64,000 bases of DNA from Tetmemena sp. SeJ-2015 (lineage: Eukaryota > Ciliophora > Spirotrichea > Sporadotrichida > Oxytrichidae): contig JAJKFJ010021871.1 in assembly GCA_027382625.1 (NCBI GenBank), forward strand, positions 148,421 to 212,420, in the 5' to 3' direction. A model generated the notes under the pieces. That model saw only the letters and a list, made by a program, of their open reading frames with translations, searched no databases and was not told the DNA's origin. Shown here piece after piece: positions 26,011 to 38,800 of this stretch. Each line of letters starts with the position of its first letter. The stretch's first letter is position 1. The position numbers were made by a program, and so were the translations under genes.

Positions 26011-29000
26011 GCTTTATAAGCCGATTTAAGATTTATTCGATAATTGCAAACATTTGAACCCTGAAGTTGTAATTACAAAATACAGCACTTATAAAATTAA
26101 ACTTGGATTACATTTCAAATTGTGATCCTTGTAATACTCTTTTACCTCCACTTGCCGAAATATGAACTGCTTGAATCCCTAGTTGTGCACTAAATCCTAG
26201 CTGAAGCCTTGAGCCTATGAGTCTAGTTGCTCCAGGTATTCCATTACAGTGAAGTAGACCAAGCTTGCTATAACTTTGAAATTCACCTTCTACTGTTCGA
26301 TTTAAATTATCGAAGCTTTCGAAGTAAGAGTGGGTTGTAGTCCACTAGCAGTAGGCGATGCTAGTATTTTGCCCACTAAGATTTTATAAGGAGCAAAGTG
26401 CCTAAGATCATTTGAACTCCTCTCTCATCAACTCTATTTATGGCGCCATCTTAATCGAGGTAAACGAATTTACTCATCTCGAACTGAGTCAAAAGCCCAG
26501 GCGGAAGATGCGATCCTATTAAGCAAATAAATTATTTAAGTAATCCAGTTTTGAAAAGAGAGGATAGATAGCTCAATAAAACAGGTGAGATATCTTCGCT
26601 AGTTGTTTTCTCGAGGATCCCTTGAAATATTCCTTTCACAATAATAATTATGCAATACAAATAATACAATTGCATTAGTCCTCAACAATCTGGTTTTAAT
26701 TTCAAACCCATCTGTTCTTTGGTCTGAGAATAAGCTTAGATTCAAACTGAAATCCTCTATAAGACTCAAAAGTGGAATCTTAATAGCCTTAATAAGCCAA
26801 GCATTGAGCATTTAACAGTTCAACTATAACTCCTTTTGAAGTTCTTTCTTGTTATCTTGTGATTAATGTGTCTAAGATTTTTATTCAGGAATTGTTGAGC
26901 GGCTTCTTTATTAAAAGTTTGGTCTCTCATTTTAAACCGCTAAAGAAAGTAAATTTAAAATTAAAGGCTTCCATAAAAGTATGAAATGAAAGAAAGAGGC
27001 TTCGCTTTAGAGAAGAGATCACGAATTTTAATTAGCTTGAGCAACTTTAGCCAAGCCATCAAGCTTATTGTAACTGTTCGGAGATATTTTTTAGTTCCCT
27101 TAGCTACTTTTTTCTTAGAGTTTAGAATATTTGAAATTTGAGAGTGTCCATAAACAGGCTTTAAAAATATTTGATACTTTCCTAACTCATTAAGTTGATG
27201 ATGAATCTGTTGAATTTTATCTTCCTGATTTTCCTTCAATTTAGAAAGCATTTAAGATTGCTCATTCAAGGGTCTCTTGACTTCTGACAGCAAGTCATCC
27301 AAGAATTTTCTCTATGCTTATGTATCTTCCTCATTTTTAGCTTTAAGTAGTCTCTTCTGTTCTTCAAGTTCTCTTATCATCCTCTCTCTTTGTTCCTCTC
27401 TTTCTCTTTCTTCTTTCCTATTTTATTGCTCTGCCTTCAAATCTCTATAGGGATTTATCACTTCCTGTGGTGCGCTTCTCAATTAATGCTACTACTGTAA
27501 ATTCTATTGTTGGGCGAGCTATGCCTATTGAGAAATGGCACTCATCATCTGCTGGTATTTTATAGTCTCTTACAAGCTGTCTAATTTTGAGCAACAATAT
27601 CATAACAAATGAGAATAATAATGAGTAAGATAGATATTTGAGCTAAGCTTTTCTATCCTATGAAGATGGTCAAGCTAATTCTTTTGTGATGAGGTGTTAT
27701 CTTAAGTGCCGTTAGATGATTGATTGGCTTTCAAAGTTGCTATGGTCATCAGCTATTCTAAAATAACACATAAATGTTCAAAAAGTTATTCCTTGAGTCT
27801 CCTCTGATTTATTTTCACTCGATTAGTCTTTTCTTAAGCCTCTCTTGAATATCCTTTTGCTAGTAATTAACAATCACATTTTGAATTATAGCTCTGACAA
27901 ATCTGCAGATGGAGAAACGCTTTCCTTAAACTAACTGGTCTCACTGTAATTATCCTTAGTGGAAAGTGCTTATATAGATGCTCTGCTTTGACCGCTTCTT
28001 GCTATCTAGCTCAGGAGATTTTGCTGTTTCATTATTTACTCTTTCAGACTCAATAGATTAGAGCTCGATGATTCTGACGCTTAAAAAAACTAATTAAAGT
28101 AAGGATCTATAAAACGCATTTGCAGAAGTTATACTCTATTATATGTAAAGGTTATTTAAAGTTACATTTGAGATGGGAGTGTATGATAAATTTTACTTAA
28201 AAGCAAACTACTGCTGAGCATTTTAATCCAGTAACAAAGATGGGTTACTCTGCGTGTGAATTACTAGTGCATTATTGCTATTGCTTTTTTATTGTAATAC
28301 TCCTGGAATGCGATCTGATAAAATACTAAGAGTTTCATGAGAGTTTGAAAAAGGATTGTTACATTTTAAATAAATTCATAATCCTAAAATATGATATTGT
28401 TAGAATAGAAGTTTTGATTATTCTTTTGCGGAATTATATGAGAGGGTTAAGGAATAAATTTATTAAGGTGGGCGAGATTGGAATTTGAGGCCTCACCTGT
28501 TCTGACTCCTTAATTGAAAACCTATCTCCCTCTACTTAGAGATCTGCTATCATAGTTACCTATGTGATAAGAACTATCCCTGTACTTTTCCAGACTGGGA
28601 AGCTTCTAGTTTTAGAAAGGAGTTATTAGATTCTATTACGGCTAAGCATGGTATTCGCAAAAGTAAAATTATTTATTCAATAAAATTATTCCTTCTTGAG
28701 CATGCTATAGTCAATGCTTTTATTCTATAATAAATCTCCATTTCTAGAAAATTACAAATAATGAATGTTGTGTATGGATATAATTTTGTTAATCTCTGAA
28801 GCTATTATTAGTCAGCTCCTAGAGACTTACGATCTTGACCCAAGGTAAGTGTAACGCCTGCTCTTTGCAAGGAGTTTGCTTTCTATGGCTGCTGATAGTG
28901 AGGAGCTACTTGGTGTGCTTGATCTACTATTTGAGATTTATTTAGAAACAAGTCTTTATTCGATGATTCTAACTCATTCTAGATAACGCCGTAAAAAGAA

Positions 29001-29647
29001 ATGGTATTTATATAATCGCATTAATCATAACTCATTTAGGATAAAAAGCGGAGAAAATATTTATATCTTTATAAATTTGCTGTTAGTTAATGGCGTATAG
29101 TGAGGAAAGTGAATTTCTGCTTGATTAGGACTTTATAAAACCGTTTCTCTTTGTTTACTTTATCTCTCCAGGTTATTATTTTGCTATTTCTGGCTGCCCC
29201 TATACTATCCATTTAACATTTGCTTTGGCTAAGAGTTTAAAATAGAAGACAACTATAATAATATTTAAAGTTTTAGAATCTCTCTAGGCTCTCTGGATGA
29301 ATATGCTCCTCTTTGAATTTATTCTAATGGAGTTAAAAAACTTTCATTAATATTTTAATATTCTTAAGGAGTTGAGGTGAAGTTATAGTTTGATACTGAT
29401 TTTACTTTTCTACCCTGTTTTGATAGGTATTTGCATTTTAAGCACCTATTTAGGGCAAATAAGCAGGCGAGTTGTTGAAAAAATGCGGGAGATTAAGTTG
29501 CTTGGGAGGGGAGGAGGGATTTTGACTTATATATTGATTCTAAAATTAATGAGAGGATTCGTAGTTAGCCATTGTGATTTATTGGTTGGGCTGCTATTAC
29601 TATTATTGCTGCTTTTGCAAAAGAAGAGAAGGCAAACCACTGCTCAT
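26010..29647 (-). CDS. Long Gln-rich coiled-coil protein, heavily interrupted
   Basis: Minus-strand ATG at 29,647-29,645 begins MSSGLPSLLLQKQ, followed by poly-Gln and an Asn/Pro/Gln-rich N-terminus (SSPPKQLNLPHFFNNSPAYL). Coding blocks follow downstream: MDSIGAARNSKIITWRDK (29,212), QVAPHYQQPQKANSLQRAG (about 28,900), NSHETLSILSDRIPGVLQ (28,350), a Ser-rich block (28,119) and a strongly helical block at 27,900-26,960. The last includes ERMIRELEEQKRLLKAKN and MLSKLKENQEDKIQQIHHQ, followed by RTVTISLMAWLKLLKLIK. C-terminal blocks at about 26,480-26,090 include FVYLDQDGAINRVDERG and MEYLEQLDSQAQGFSQ. Frame changes between blocks suggest many IESs. It could be two adjacent genes. No confident family; a coiled-coil cytoskeletal or ciliary protein is likely. 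Confidence 0.5.
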
Positions 29648-29831
29648 TAAATTTATGCTGATTAAAACTATATTTACTAAATATTTTTTCTTTTATCTAA
29701 AACGCTATTTCAACAATGGTTTTAATATAAAAGATAATGAGTTAAAATCCTTATTCAAATTTGCAATTTTAATCCAACAAATAGAGATATCCCAGATGAG
29801 GTAAGTGAATAACAATAAAATTAAAAAAGAA

Positions 29832-32800
29832 ATGGCCATGTAAGTTAAACTTTCCCTAACATACATAAACTGCATAACTGAAATATTCTATCCTCATATT
29901 TCTGCTAAATATTTAGCTTCAAGCAACTTAACTTTAGAGTCGATAAATTTTGAATAGGAACCGCGGGTACAACAATCAAGTGAGTCCTTTTCAATAGTTG
30001 TAGCAAAATATTTAGTAGAACTAAAATCATGGAGGGAACAGCTCAGGCCATTAAAATACACACTAAACAACTCAATCCTTGAGTACAAGAGCCCCTAATT
30101 TCGCCCCTTTCAATCAGACAGCAACCTAAAATCAGTAGATACATATCATATTTAAAACTCTGTTATTATACATTTAAAATTATCAATAACCACCAGAATA
30201 ACAGAACAGCGGCTTCTGCATCAGTAAGGAGGTCTAAGGATGCACAAAATGAAGACGAAGGTATGTGATATCATGTTATAAGCTCTCGATTTCTTGGGAT
30301 GGATATTTAATTCTGGCTGTTTAGATATCGAGGCAAAACTAAGATAGTTTGTCACTCAAGTTCCACAAGGCGCTGATCCTACTAAACCCTAAATAACTAC
30401 TAATATGGGTTATGGAGGAAAAGGAGCCAGAGGCTAAATGGCTCACACTTCTCAAAACTAAAACATCAATTTTATCACATTTTTACTTTACTCATTTAAA
30501 AAAACTCTCCATTCAATAATCAGGTCATAAACAAGCGCTAAGACTTTTTGTAAGGATAAGATGAATGCCATAAAGTCAAGCTTCCCTTTATTAAAAGAGA
30601 TTCTGAATAACTCTTATATTTTAGTACGCAGCCAAAATTCAATAGACCCGCAGGATTTTTGGGTCCTTAGTCAGAGCACTGCAAAGGCAAGAAGACTTTA
30701 ATGCTTGATTTTAATCTGTCTTAAATTGATTGGATGAGACCTTGGTTCACAGTTAATTTAAGCAGGTGAAGAAGCCTGACTATGTTATCCCTGTGGACAT
30801 CGAAGGAAGGTTATGTAATATTTTTGTTCTGAAGAGACCTGGCGCTGAATACTTTCTTCAAGAGCTTAGTAAATATTATGAGCTGGTCATTTACACTGCA
30901 AGTCTCTCCAAGGTAAGTAGCTTCAAGTGTGATTTAAGACTCCAATTATTTCTTGGTGAAGGATTTACTCTAAATTGATTTTGAGATCTCATTTTCTATA
31001 TAGTATGCAGAGCCTTTGATGATGAAAATGGATACTGGAAATTGGTGTTGCTATAGACTTTTCAGAGAGCACTGTACTTTCGTGAATGGGTGTTTGTAAG
31101 GATTTATCCCTCTGTGGAAGAAATCTGAAGGACACCATAATTATAGATAACTCTCCCACTTCAAAAATAATGAATGAAAACTTATCTCTTTAATCTTCAT
31201 ACATGTTTCAGCCAGAATGCGCTCTGCCTATTCTATCTTGGTACGATGACATGAAAGACAGAGAGCTTCATGAGATGATCCCACTTCTGATTGAACTCTC
31301 AAAGCTAGAGGACGTTAGAGATGCCATTCCTAAATTTGTGAAGAGCAATTAGATCGACTACAACTATGCCTTTAAAATCATGCACTCCCTTCCTTAAAGA
31401 CAACTCTAATTTAACGATAAAGGATAAGCTGTAAATCAAGGTGGAGGAGGCTTAACCACTAATATGACTGAGTAATCAGAGGCAAGGCTGAGTCACCAGC
31501 CATCAAGTTAGACCGATGATAATGAACTTACTAATCAGTACCGATAAAATATCCTCAGATAAAGCCAGTAAAGAGAGGAAAGCAACTTATACAAGAGTGT
31601 TTAACCTAAAATTGGAGCTCATTAAGTTACTGCAGGCCATCAGAAGTTGAAGTCAGTTGACCTAAAGCAACCATTAATAAACCAATGGACTAAGAATTAA
31701 CAAAGACCTAATGAAAGTGGGAACCCTCCAAACGTGTAATTAAAGAAGGATATGAGCATCCATAAAAGAACAAACAGCTTTTAGCAAGAAATATAGATGC
31801 AGAACTAGCTTGTTTCGTCATCTCTCCCTGCACCTCCAGTCACAAATATTACCAATATCATTTACAACTTCAATCTATCGCCAGCCTAGCAATAGATCAG
31901 AGATAGCTAGTAGCAATAAGCAGAGCACTAATCTATTTTTCTTTGATCTAAGAATTCTTCAAGGAGGCCTCACACATCTAAGCAAGGTATGTTAAGAGGA
32001 GAGAGTGCAGATATTAAGCCTTTCTTGGAACATAAATGTATTATTTGCCTAGATCTCAATAGCAGACAATAGCAGTAAACGATGGGATTTTGCCTTAACC
32101 TGCTGTTTAAAGTAAGCATGCCAGAGAATCTTCGCACCCTGTAACGGCAGCTATTGGGACTGGAAGACAAAATAAGCATAACACACTTGAGATTCTTAAA
32201 AACGAGCTACAAAATGAGGAGCTGCTTTATAATAGAGGCTATACAGGCACGGGCGAAATGGAAAGGTATGGAGGTAACAGCTCGATTAAAACTCCTAACA
32301 ATAAAAAGAGACCTAATACGAGCTCATTTAATAGCAGAGTACCTACTGGCTACAAAACTCAAAAGATTGAGATCGCAAATATGCATGTTTAGCATGGAGC
32401 AAATTATGGAAGCCCTCAAGCTACTATTGATAAAAGAGGGCCGAATTAAAAGCTGATAGCATATGGAAGTTAAAAGGGCCATAGCTAAACTCCAAAAAGC
32501 TAGGCAATATAGGGCTTAAGTCAAACTTAGAAACTGCCATAATCTAACATCCAATTCCTATAATTGTATTTTTTTGCTTTAAAACACCTTCATGGGAACT
32601 AATCTGACAGCAAACTAAGCAAAGTTAATTTTTTAGTACTAAATAATATTGAAGGATAGTCAAACAATAAATTTTAATTTATATGTTTACCAAAAGCTAG
32701 CATAGGGAAATGATTATCCCAACTACTAAGACACCAATTCTTATCAATAGCAAAGAGGGGACTCAGCAACTATGTAAAATAGACAAAGACAGTAAAACTT

Positions 32801-33872
32801 AGCCTCCTAAACCTAGAACAACCTTAAGCTAAATTAAGACTAGCTCTTTATGAAAGGTGGATAAATGTCTCCCCAAGGCTATAACTAGAATCAAATGTCC
32901 CCTTCTGGTACAAATTAAGCAAAGAGTAAAACTAGGTCTCACAGTAGCTCGAATAACTAGACTATATAAGCGAACTCATTTTCTCCAGGGATCCAAAAAG
33001 GAGCTAACTATCTAGCTTAAATTGACAATTAAAAGCAGATACTGCCACAGGAAAGCAAGGAGGAGGCGGTGGCTAGTAATATGCTGGGATTGCTCAAACT
33101 CCAAAGCAAAAAAGAGACTCAGATGGAAATAATGACTAGTTTATTTAACAAGACCAGATAAGGGCCCAATAAAAGGGTGGCTAAATAGCTTTATCAGAGA
33201 AATATGCAGCTCTTCTTAATAAGAATATCTATAAGGTTGCATAATTTTTATATGAATTTAGAGGACACTTCTAATTTAGCAAAAACTTTGAGAAACAACT
33301 AGCAGCAACTTTATGACAAGCTGAGGAGCTCTCATTAAAATACAGCACAATTCTTGAATAGAGGCGCTCAACCTGATGACTCAGGCATCGTGAACTAAAA
33401 TTTCTCCCCCAAGAACAATAATCAAAGCGCAGGAGTGCCAGGATCTAAACCTATAATATCGAACCGATTGGTTTAACACCAGAATCTTAATGCAACCGAC
33501 AAGCTAAAGTTAGATTACAGATTAACTGATTATAATGGACAAGGCGGTTATTCATCCAACGGTGGGGGAATCGTGACAGGTGGAGCTGGAATTTTCATGA
33601 ATTACTCCAACACACCTTAGAACCTAGCTTTCGGAGGGCCAGCTTCAACTCAAAATTAGAGGTATGGAGGCTCTTCTAAAAATGGCTCATCAAACAATGG
33701 TTAATAGAAAGGATCTAATCAACCTAGCTACAGATCTTCTCTTAACACTAGAGGTGTTTCAGGCTAAGCCAGCAGCATACAGTCATTATAATTTATTATT
33801 TAATAAGTCTAAATATCATTTATTGCATAAAATTTCTTTTAAAAATCGGTGAATATCATTAGGATTGTCTGA
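29832..33872 (+). CDS. FCP1/SCP-type CTD phosphatase with long Gln-rich tail
   Basis: HAD-superfamily phosphatase of the FCP1/SCP type, which removes phosphate from Ser/Thr, classically on the RNA polymerase II C-terminal domain. The catalytic DxDxT appears as LD-L-DETLVHSQF at 30,704-30,757 once a short insert (about 30,710-30,731) is removed. Next come KKPDYVIPVDIEGRL, VLKRPGAEYFLQEL and YTASLSK, a canonical intron (30,913-31,003), then YAEPLMMKMDTGNW, RLFREHCTF and the second motif DTIIIDNSPTS. After the IES at 31,160-31,199 comes YMFQPECALPILSWYDDM. The roughly 2.4-kb C-terminal extension is Gln/Asn/Ser-rich and probably disordered. The exact start is uncertain (ATG 29,832 or inside a later block) and the stop lies between 33,790 and 33,872. 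Confidence 0.85.
31160..31199 (+). other. In-frame 36-nt IES with 4-nt pointer TTCA
   Basis: TTCA at 31,160-31,163 and 31,196-31,199. Removal of 36 nt joins NSPTS to YMFQPECA, matching the HAD-phosphatase consensus SPxSYxFxPxNA. The insert is a multiple of three and lacks TGA, so it would be invisible without the family alignment. Confidence 0.75.
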
Positions 33873-34139
33873 GGGCGCTTTATCTCAGTTTTTTTTCTCT
33901 ATTTGAATCTAATTTGTTTAGTAGGATCTAGAGATAATTAAATATTTAAAATAAAAAATACATAAAGAAAAACAATAACTGGAGTTGTCTTAATCATTAG
34001 ATGGATTATCTTTCCCTCTTTTAATTAAAAAGCAAAGAGATAAAAATCTTCATAAATAAATCATTGATAAATCTCTGTAAAAAAAGTTTTCTCCCTATAA
34101 TTAATATTATTAGCATTTTATATTAACCAATCATCCATA
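33873..34139. other. AT-rich spacer
   Basis: About 270 nt of AT-rich sequence between the phosphatase gene and the next coding blocks. It could also be a long IES if those blocks belong to the same gene. No other feature seen. Confidence 0.4.
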
Positions 34140-35700
34140 AACCCCTAAGGTTCAATATCGACAACAAGTGGGCATCCTCAGTTTGGCGTACTAGGAGCTT
34201 CCTCTCCACTTAGTCAATTTTAAGGATTGAAGAGCAGTAAGGTGGGCTTTGAAACTACTTAAAAATTTGAAAAGAACGAATTGGCTTCTTATTAGCTAGG
34301 CAATGATTAGATCACTCTTCTAAATATTTGTTAAAGTCTTTTTTTATTTAAATGCAAATGGCACCAAAAGACGATGAGACCATGATTTTAAACAAGTATA
34401 AGATATAAGGTTAAGAAGTTGCTTAATTTAACTTAATTATGAAGATTATAAAATAAAAGCTTAAATTCTAAATCTGAATTAATAATTAAATTATCTAAAA
34501 TGAACCAAAGTTAGATTGGAATTAAATCAAATCTGCCCAGCATTCATGCATTTGTCAGGGATGAAAACTGATCCAGCGTTAACGATATGATGTCATTAGA
34601 AATACAGTCTAAGATTGATAAGCTCAAGAATTAAATAAATTTAGTTTAAAAACATTAAATTGGTAAACTCAATTATAAATATAAGTGTTATAAGTGAAGG
34701 ATAAATTTAATTTGAATAATATTTTATATGAGTCGATGATTCACCATTTAAATTAGTTACGTTTATTTTTAATTTACTATACCTAGGAATCTAAAGGAAA
34801 ATAATTGTATAATACAAGCTCTTCTTGTGCTCTAATCTTTCTCATTCTTTAAACCACTTTATTTCGTTAAATTTTAAAAAGAATGGCTGCTGCTGAGCTT
34901 CTCCTCCATCTGCAAAAAAAAAAACGCAGTTTGCTCAAGCTAGCACACGGGACTCGACCCAGCCAGTCTGACCACGACGACACCTGCCACGCAAGATGGC
35001 ACTCAGCCAGCCACCAATGCCACTCAGCACCAGCCGGCGGCTCACCCTCTCATTACCTTGGGTTATGGCGCTCGACTTCCGAGTGAGAGCTAAGATGTAG
35101 CGAAGTATGGAGCTCCAGCTCCCGCGGCTGTCTGACGGGCGGCCCGGTGCTGCTGATCTCTGCGTGCATGGTGCGTCTGTCAGACTGCTGGTGTGGAGCT
35201 CCCTGCTGAGCTTAGCAAACTGCGTTTTTTTTTTGCAGATAGAGGAGGAGAGCTTTCAGCAGCAGCCATTCCTTTTAAAAATTAACGAAATATATAGGTT
35301 TAAATAAGAATGAGAAAGATTAGAGCACAAGAAGAGCTTGTATTTTACAATTATTTTCCTTTAGATTCCTAGGTATATTATGGATTTGCGAGTTAGGATA
35401 AAAATCATGAAGGGATTTCTTTATAAATGTTTATAAGAATAGTTTGAATCGAAAGGAAGATGATCTACAAAAATTTAAATTGCGAAACGGACTAGATTAC
35501 TTCGATTCAACTAGAAATTCAATAGTCTTTACTTTGAAATCAAATGCATACGATTCTCAATTTAACCTGCCCTAAATTGACAGAAGTCACATCCTTAAAG
35601 ACTATTACAGGAGCTAAATATTCTTAATCATAGTTTAAGATTAAAAAATCTTTAATTATTTTGGACAAAAATGTGGAAAATTAAATGAAGCACAATTAAA
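34140..35700 (+). CDS. Unknown gene split by a TIR element
   Basis: Plus-strand coding blocks flank the inverted-repeat element at 34,788-35,377. Left blocks: a Gly/Ser-rich stretch with GHPQFGVLGASSPLSQF (about 34,155), KKFEKNELASYQLG-like sequence, MQMAPKDDETMILNKYK (34,354), KSNLPSIHAFVRDEN and MMSLEIQSKIDKLKN (34,530-34,640). Right blocks: NSLNRKEDDLQKFKLRNG, DYFDSTRNSIVFTLKSN and QIDRSHILKDYYRS (about 35,440-35,615). All are on the same strand with the same composition, so a single gene with the element inside an eliminated segment is the simplest reading, but continuity across the element is inferred. The left blocks could instead be the 3' end of the phosphatase gene. No family recognised. 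Confidence 0.4.
34788..35377. mobile_element. 590-bp MITE-like element with ~170-bp TIRs and GC-rich core
   Basis: Left end TATACCTAGGAATC is mirrored by GATTCCTAGGTATA at the right end. The arms stay complementary, with few mismatches, through CTAAAGGAAAATAATTG, CTCTTCTTGTGCTCTAATC, GAATGGCTGCTGCTGA and CGCAGTTTGC, about 170 bp in total. The outermost TATA is part of the palindrome and may include a TA target duplication. The core (about 34,930-35,220) is strikingly GC-rich in an AT-rich host and has no transposase-sized frame. It is therefore a non-autonomous (MITE-like) element or an eliminated element remnant, not a TBE: no C4A4 telomeric ends are seen. Confidence 0.85.
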
Positions 35701-35832
35701 AAATTGGAGAATCTCTCTTGAAAAGATTTTTTTTTTTCCAAAAAAGAAATTCAAAAAATAAAAAACTTTTAAAACTGAGGATTAAAAATTAAAAAATAAT
35801 AAATCCTTAATCTCAACCATTTATGGTGAATA

Positions 35833-38800
35833 ATGAACGAGGAGAGAAGGCACTTAGATTTGACTCTACACTCTTTTGCGAAACAATTCAGAGGAGGGCC
35901 ACAATATAAAGACACTATCTCTAATGAAAAAGAATAGGTTCTGCTCGAGGAAGAAAGAAAATTATAAGAACTGCAAGCTATTCTCGCATCCTAGCAATAA
36001 CAGATTTAAAGAAAACCAAAGAGGCAGGTTAATAGTCGCAAAGAACGCAGAATTTAATCCCTAAGAGAGTGGGAAAAGAACTATGGAAATATTGAAGAGA
36101 GAGATTAAACTTAAAACTAGTAATTTGCTCAAGTCATGGAACAAGAAATGGATTCTAGAGCTAAGTTTGTCAAACAGGAATAAATTGAGGCACTCAATTT
36201 GTAATTATATTTTCTTAAATTAGCTTAATAACTATCACCAGATAAATATGCTAGAAAATGACACTGACATTATAAGATGAGCATTTTAATTTTAGCAAAA
36301 AATATACTCCCTAAATTAAAGCGTAATTATATTTTAAATTTAAGATAACTATAGAGTTTTACATTTATAAATTATATGATCATGAGTTAAATCTGATTCT
36401 TTTATATGGATAACTTATTTGATTAAGTTATTTTACTTTGAATAGTTTTGAAAAACATTTTAATTTTGTAATACTTTTGTAAGATAGGCAAGTGTAGATT
36501 TATTTGAGAGTGACTAACCATAGATGGATATGCAAACAAGAAAAAGTCTCGACTAGATTAGATAACTAGTTAAAGACACAAAAGCCCAATTGCTAAATTA
36601 ATCTCACAACCAAAACTAAACTCTTTAAAGAGGAGTAAAACAGAATTAAACATCTTTAGAAGAGCATTAAAATACTTCAATACCACATGATGATAGAGAG
36701 CTTCGGAAGACTAATTAAAGTTCTTCTTCCTAGAACCCATTAAGATAAAGCAGAGTGCTCTCAGCTAATGAGTATTCCAGGAGAGATGTAATCACAGCAA
36801 GGACTAATTTAAGACTCTTAAAACGAAAAATGACCACATCAAGGAATTCTAGCAGAGCTAATAAGCAGACAATAGTCAGAAATCAGGCTTCATTATTTTT
36901 ATCATTAAAACTTTTGATAATTTTATCATTTGAAGAGGACTAAGAAAGAGAAAACGTAGGTGATCATTTTTAAGATTAGCAAAAATTTAATCCAAATAGA
37001 TCCCAAACATAAAAAACTAACGACTTCAAGAATGAAATAGATTATCAATAACTTAGTAATCGAGATCAGGATTAGGAAAGTTAATACGATCTAGAAGACT
37101 ATCGAAACATGGAACTCTCTGTAATTAATTCAATAAGGAGCAAAGATAAATCCCTCCTGCAAGAAACTTAACTGTAAAAGTAAAGACATCCACTCAATAT
37201 GAAGTTCAAATTTTTTGATAAAATTTTTAAAATTTAAAAAAAAAATTTTTAAAATTCAAAATTTTTCTTTTTAAAAATTTAAAAATTCTTTAAAAATTTT
37301 TTCTAGTTGTTTTTTTTTTGTTTTTAATTAAGATTTTTATTAAATTGTCTAGAACCTTCAATCTAGGAACATCTAAAATTTTAGCTCAGTAACGAGTCCC
37401 TAATAGTTACAGCTTCCAAGAATTATAGATCTCAAATCCAAAAACTAATTTATAACAAATATTTTAATTTTTTAATCTTCATTTATTCTTTAGAAATAGT
37501 ATTTATTAAGCATTATTTCTCTGTGAGTTAAAAACTTAAATTATTGGAAAACTTTATTTTAAAAAACTAGCAGAGTAATCTAATCACAAAATCTTTATTT
37601 AAGGAAGACAGACCTTTTAAGATAAAGAGAATAATTTAAGATAGGCACTTGCTTGAGCAACAGAAGAAGGCCCTTTACTCTCGAGAGAGAAATCTTTCGT
37701 AGTCAAAGCTATCAGCCTACTCGGATTAGAGCGGCAGAGATCATTAAGCAGAGACTAAAAGAGTCAAGAAAATGATTGGGGTAGAACCTGCAAGATAATA
37801 ACAAAGGATAGCCAAAGATTTAAATGAGAGCAGAAATTAAATTCCCCCTAGGCAAAAATTAGAAAACCATTCTGAAACGTAATCCTAACGTTTCTTCTCA
37901 CAATACGACTTGAAGTCAGAAAGGGCAAACTCTAGGTTATAAAATGCTTTTTAAATTTTATTTTTTAAAAAAAAAGTTTATATAGACATATTTTTTTTTT
38001 TGGAATAAATGGGGAAAATCCTATAATTAAAATTTTAAAAGAATTTAAATTACGAAATTGATGTGAACTAGACTCGAATTGCTTGTCCGAGTTGCATGCG
38101 CAAATTCAATCCTCAGGCCTTGGAGAAGCATGCAAAAGTTTGCTAGAAAGTTTTCAAAAAAAAGAGAAATGTATTTGACACTAAGTAGCAAAGACTTGCA
38201 GAATTAGATGAACAGACTGGGGGCTAACTTATCAGAAAACTTAAAAGCAGTGAACTTAAAGATTAAGGTGCAAAGAAGAAGTTAAAATAAAGCAAGAGGA
38301 GATAATATGAAGATCAAATGCAAGAGGGAGGGTTTACAAATAGCAATACTGCTTCTCGTAATAAGATACTTGAAAGGAATTTACATAAAGAAGAGGATAT
38401 TTTAGATCCTTACTCTACTAAAGAAGAAAGAACCCGAAGAAGATGAGTATCAATAAAATTTTTTGGAGATATAATTTGCTTTATATTGGTATAAATAGCA
38501 AAACTAAAAAGGGAAGAAATGGAGGTTCTAAAGCCAAAATTTGAGATAGAATCTGGAAGAACCAATTCAAAGAAATCAAAGTGATAACAAAAGATAAATA
38601 AGAATTGTCAAAGGCGAAAAAAGATAAGGACTTAATTTTAACCCTTCTTTAGAACCCTCAGCTTAATTAGCATCAGTTGTTGCTTTTGGTGGAAAGAATA
38701 AAAATTTCAGCTCAGCCTTTAATAAATATTCTGAAAGTGCGGATGATAGAGTTGCTTGTAAATTTTGTAATAGAAAATTCAATGAGTAAGCAGCTGATAG

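Noticed and set aside
29390..29804. Plus-strand hydrophobic ORFs with a Leu-rich run
   Set aside because: They are antisense to a Gln/Asn-rich N-terminal coding block on the minus strand; the Leu/Tyr run is the complement of a poly-Gln tract.
34883..35307. Two plus-strand ORFs in the TIR element
   Set aside because: They are created by the inverted-repeat arms and GC-rich core; no similarity to a transposase and no IES-like structure.
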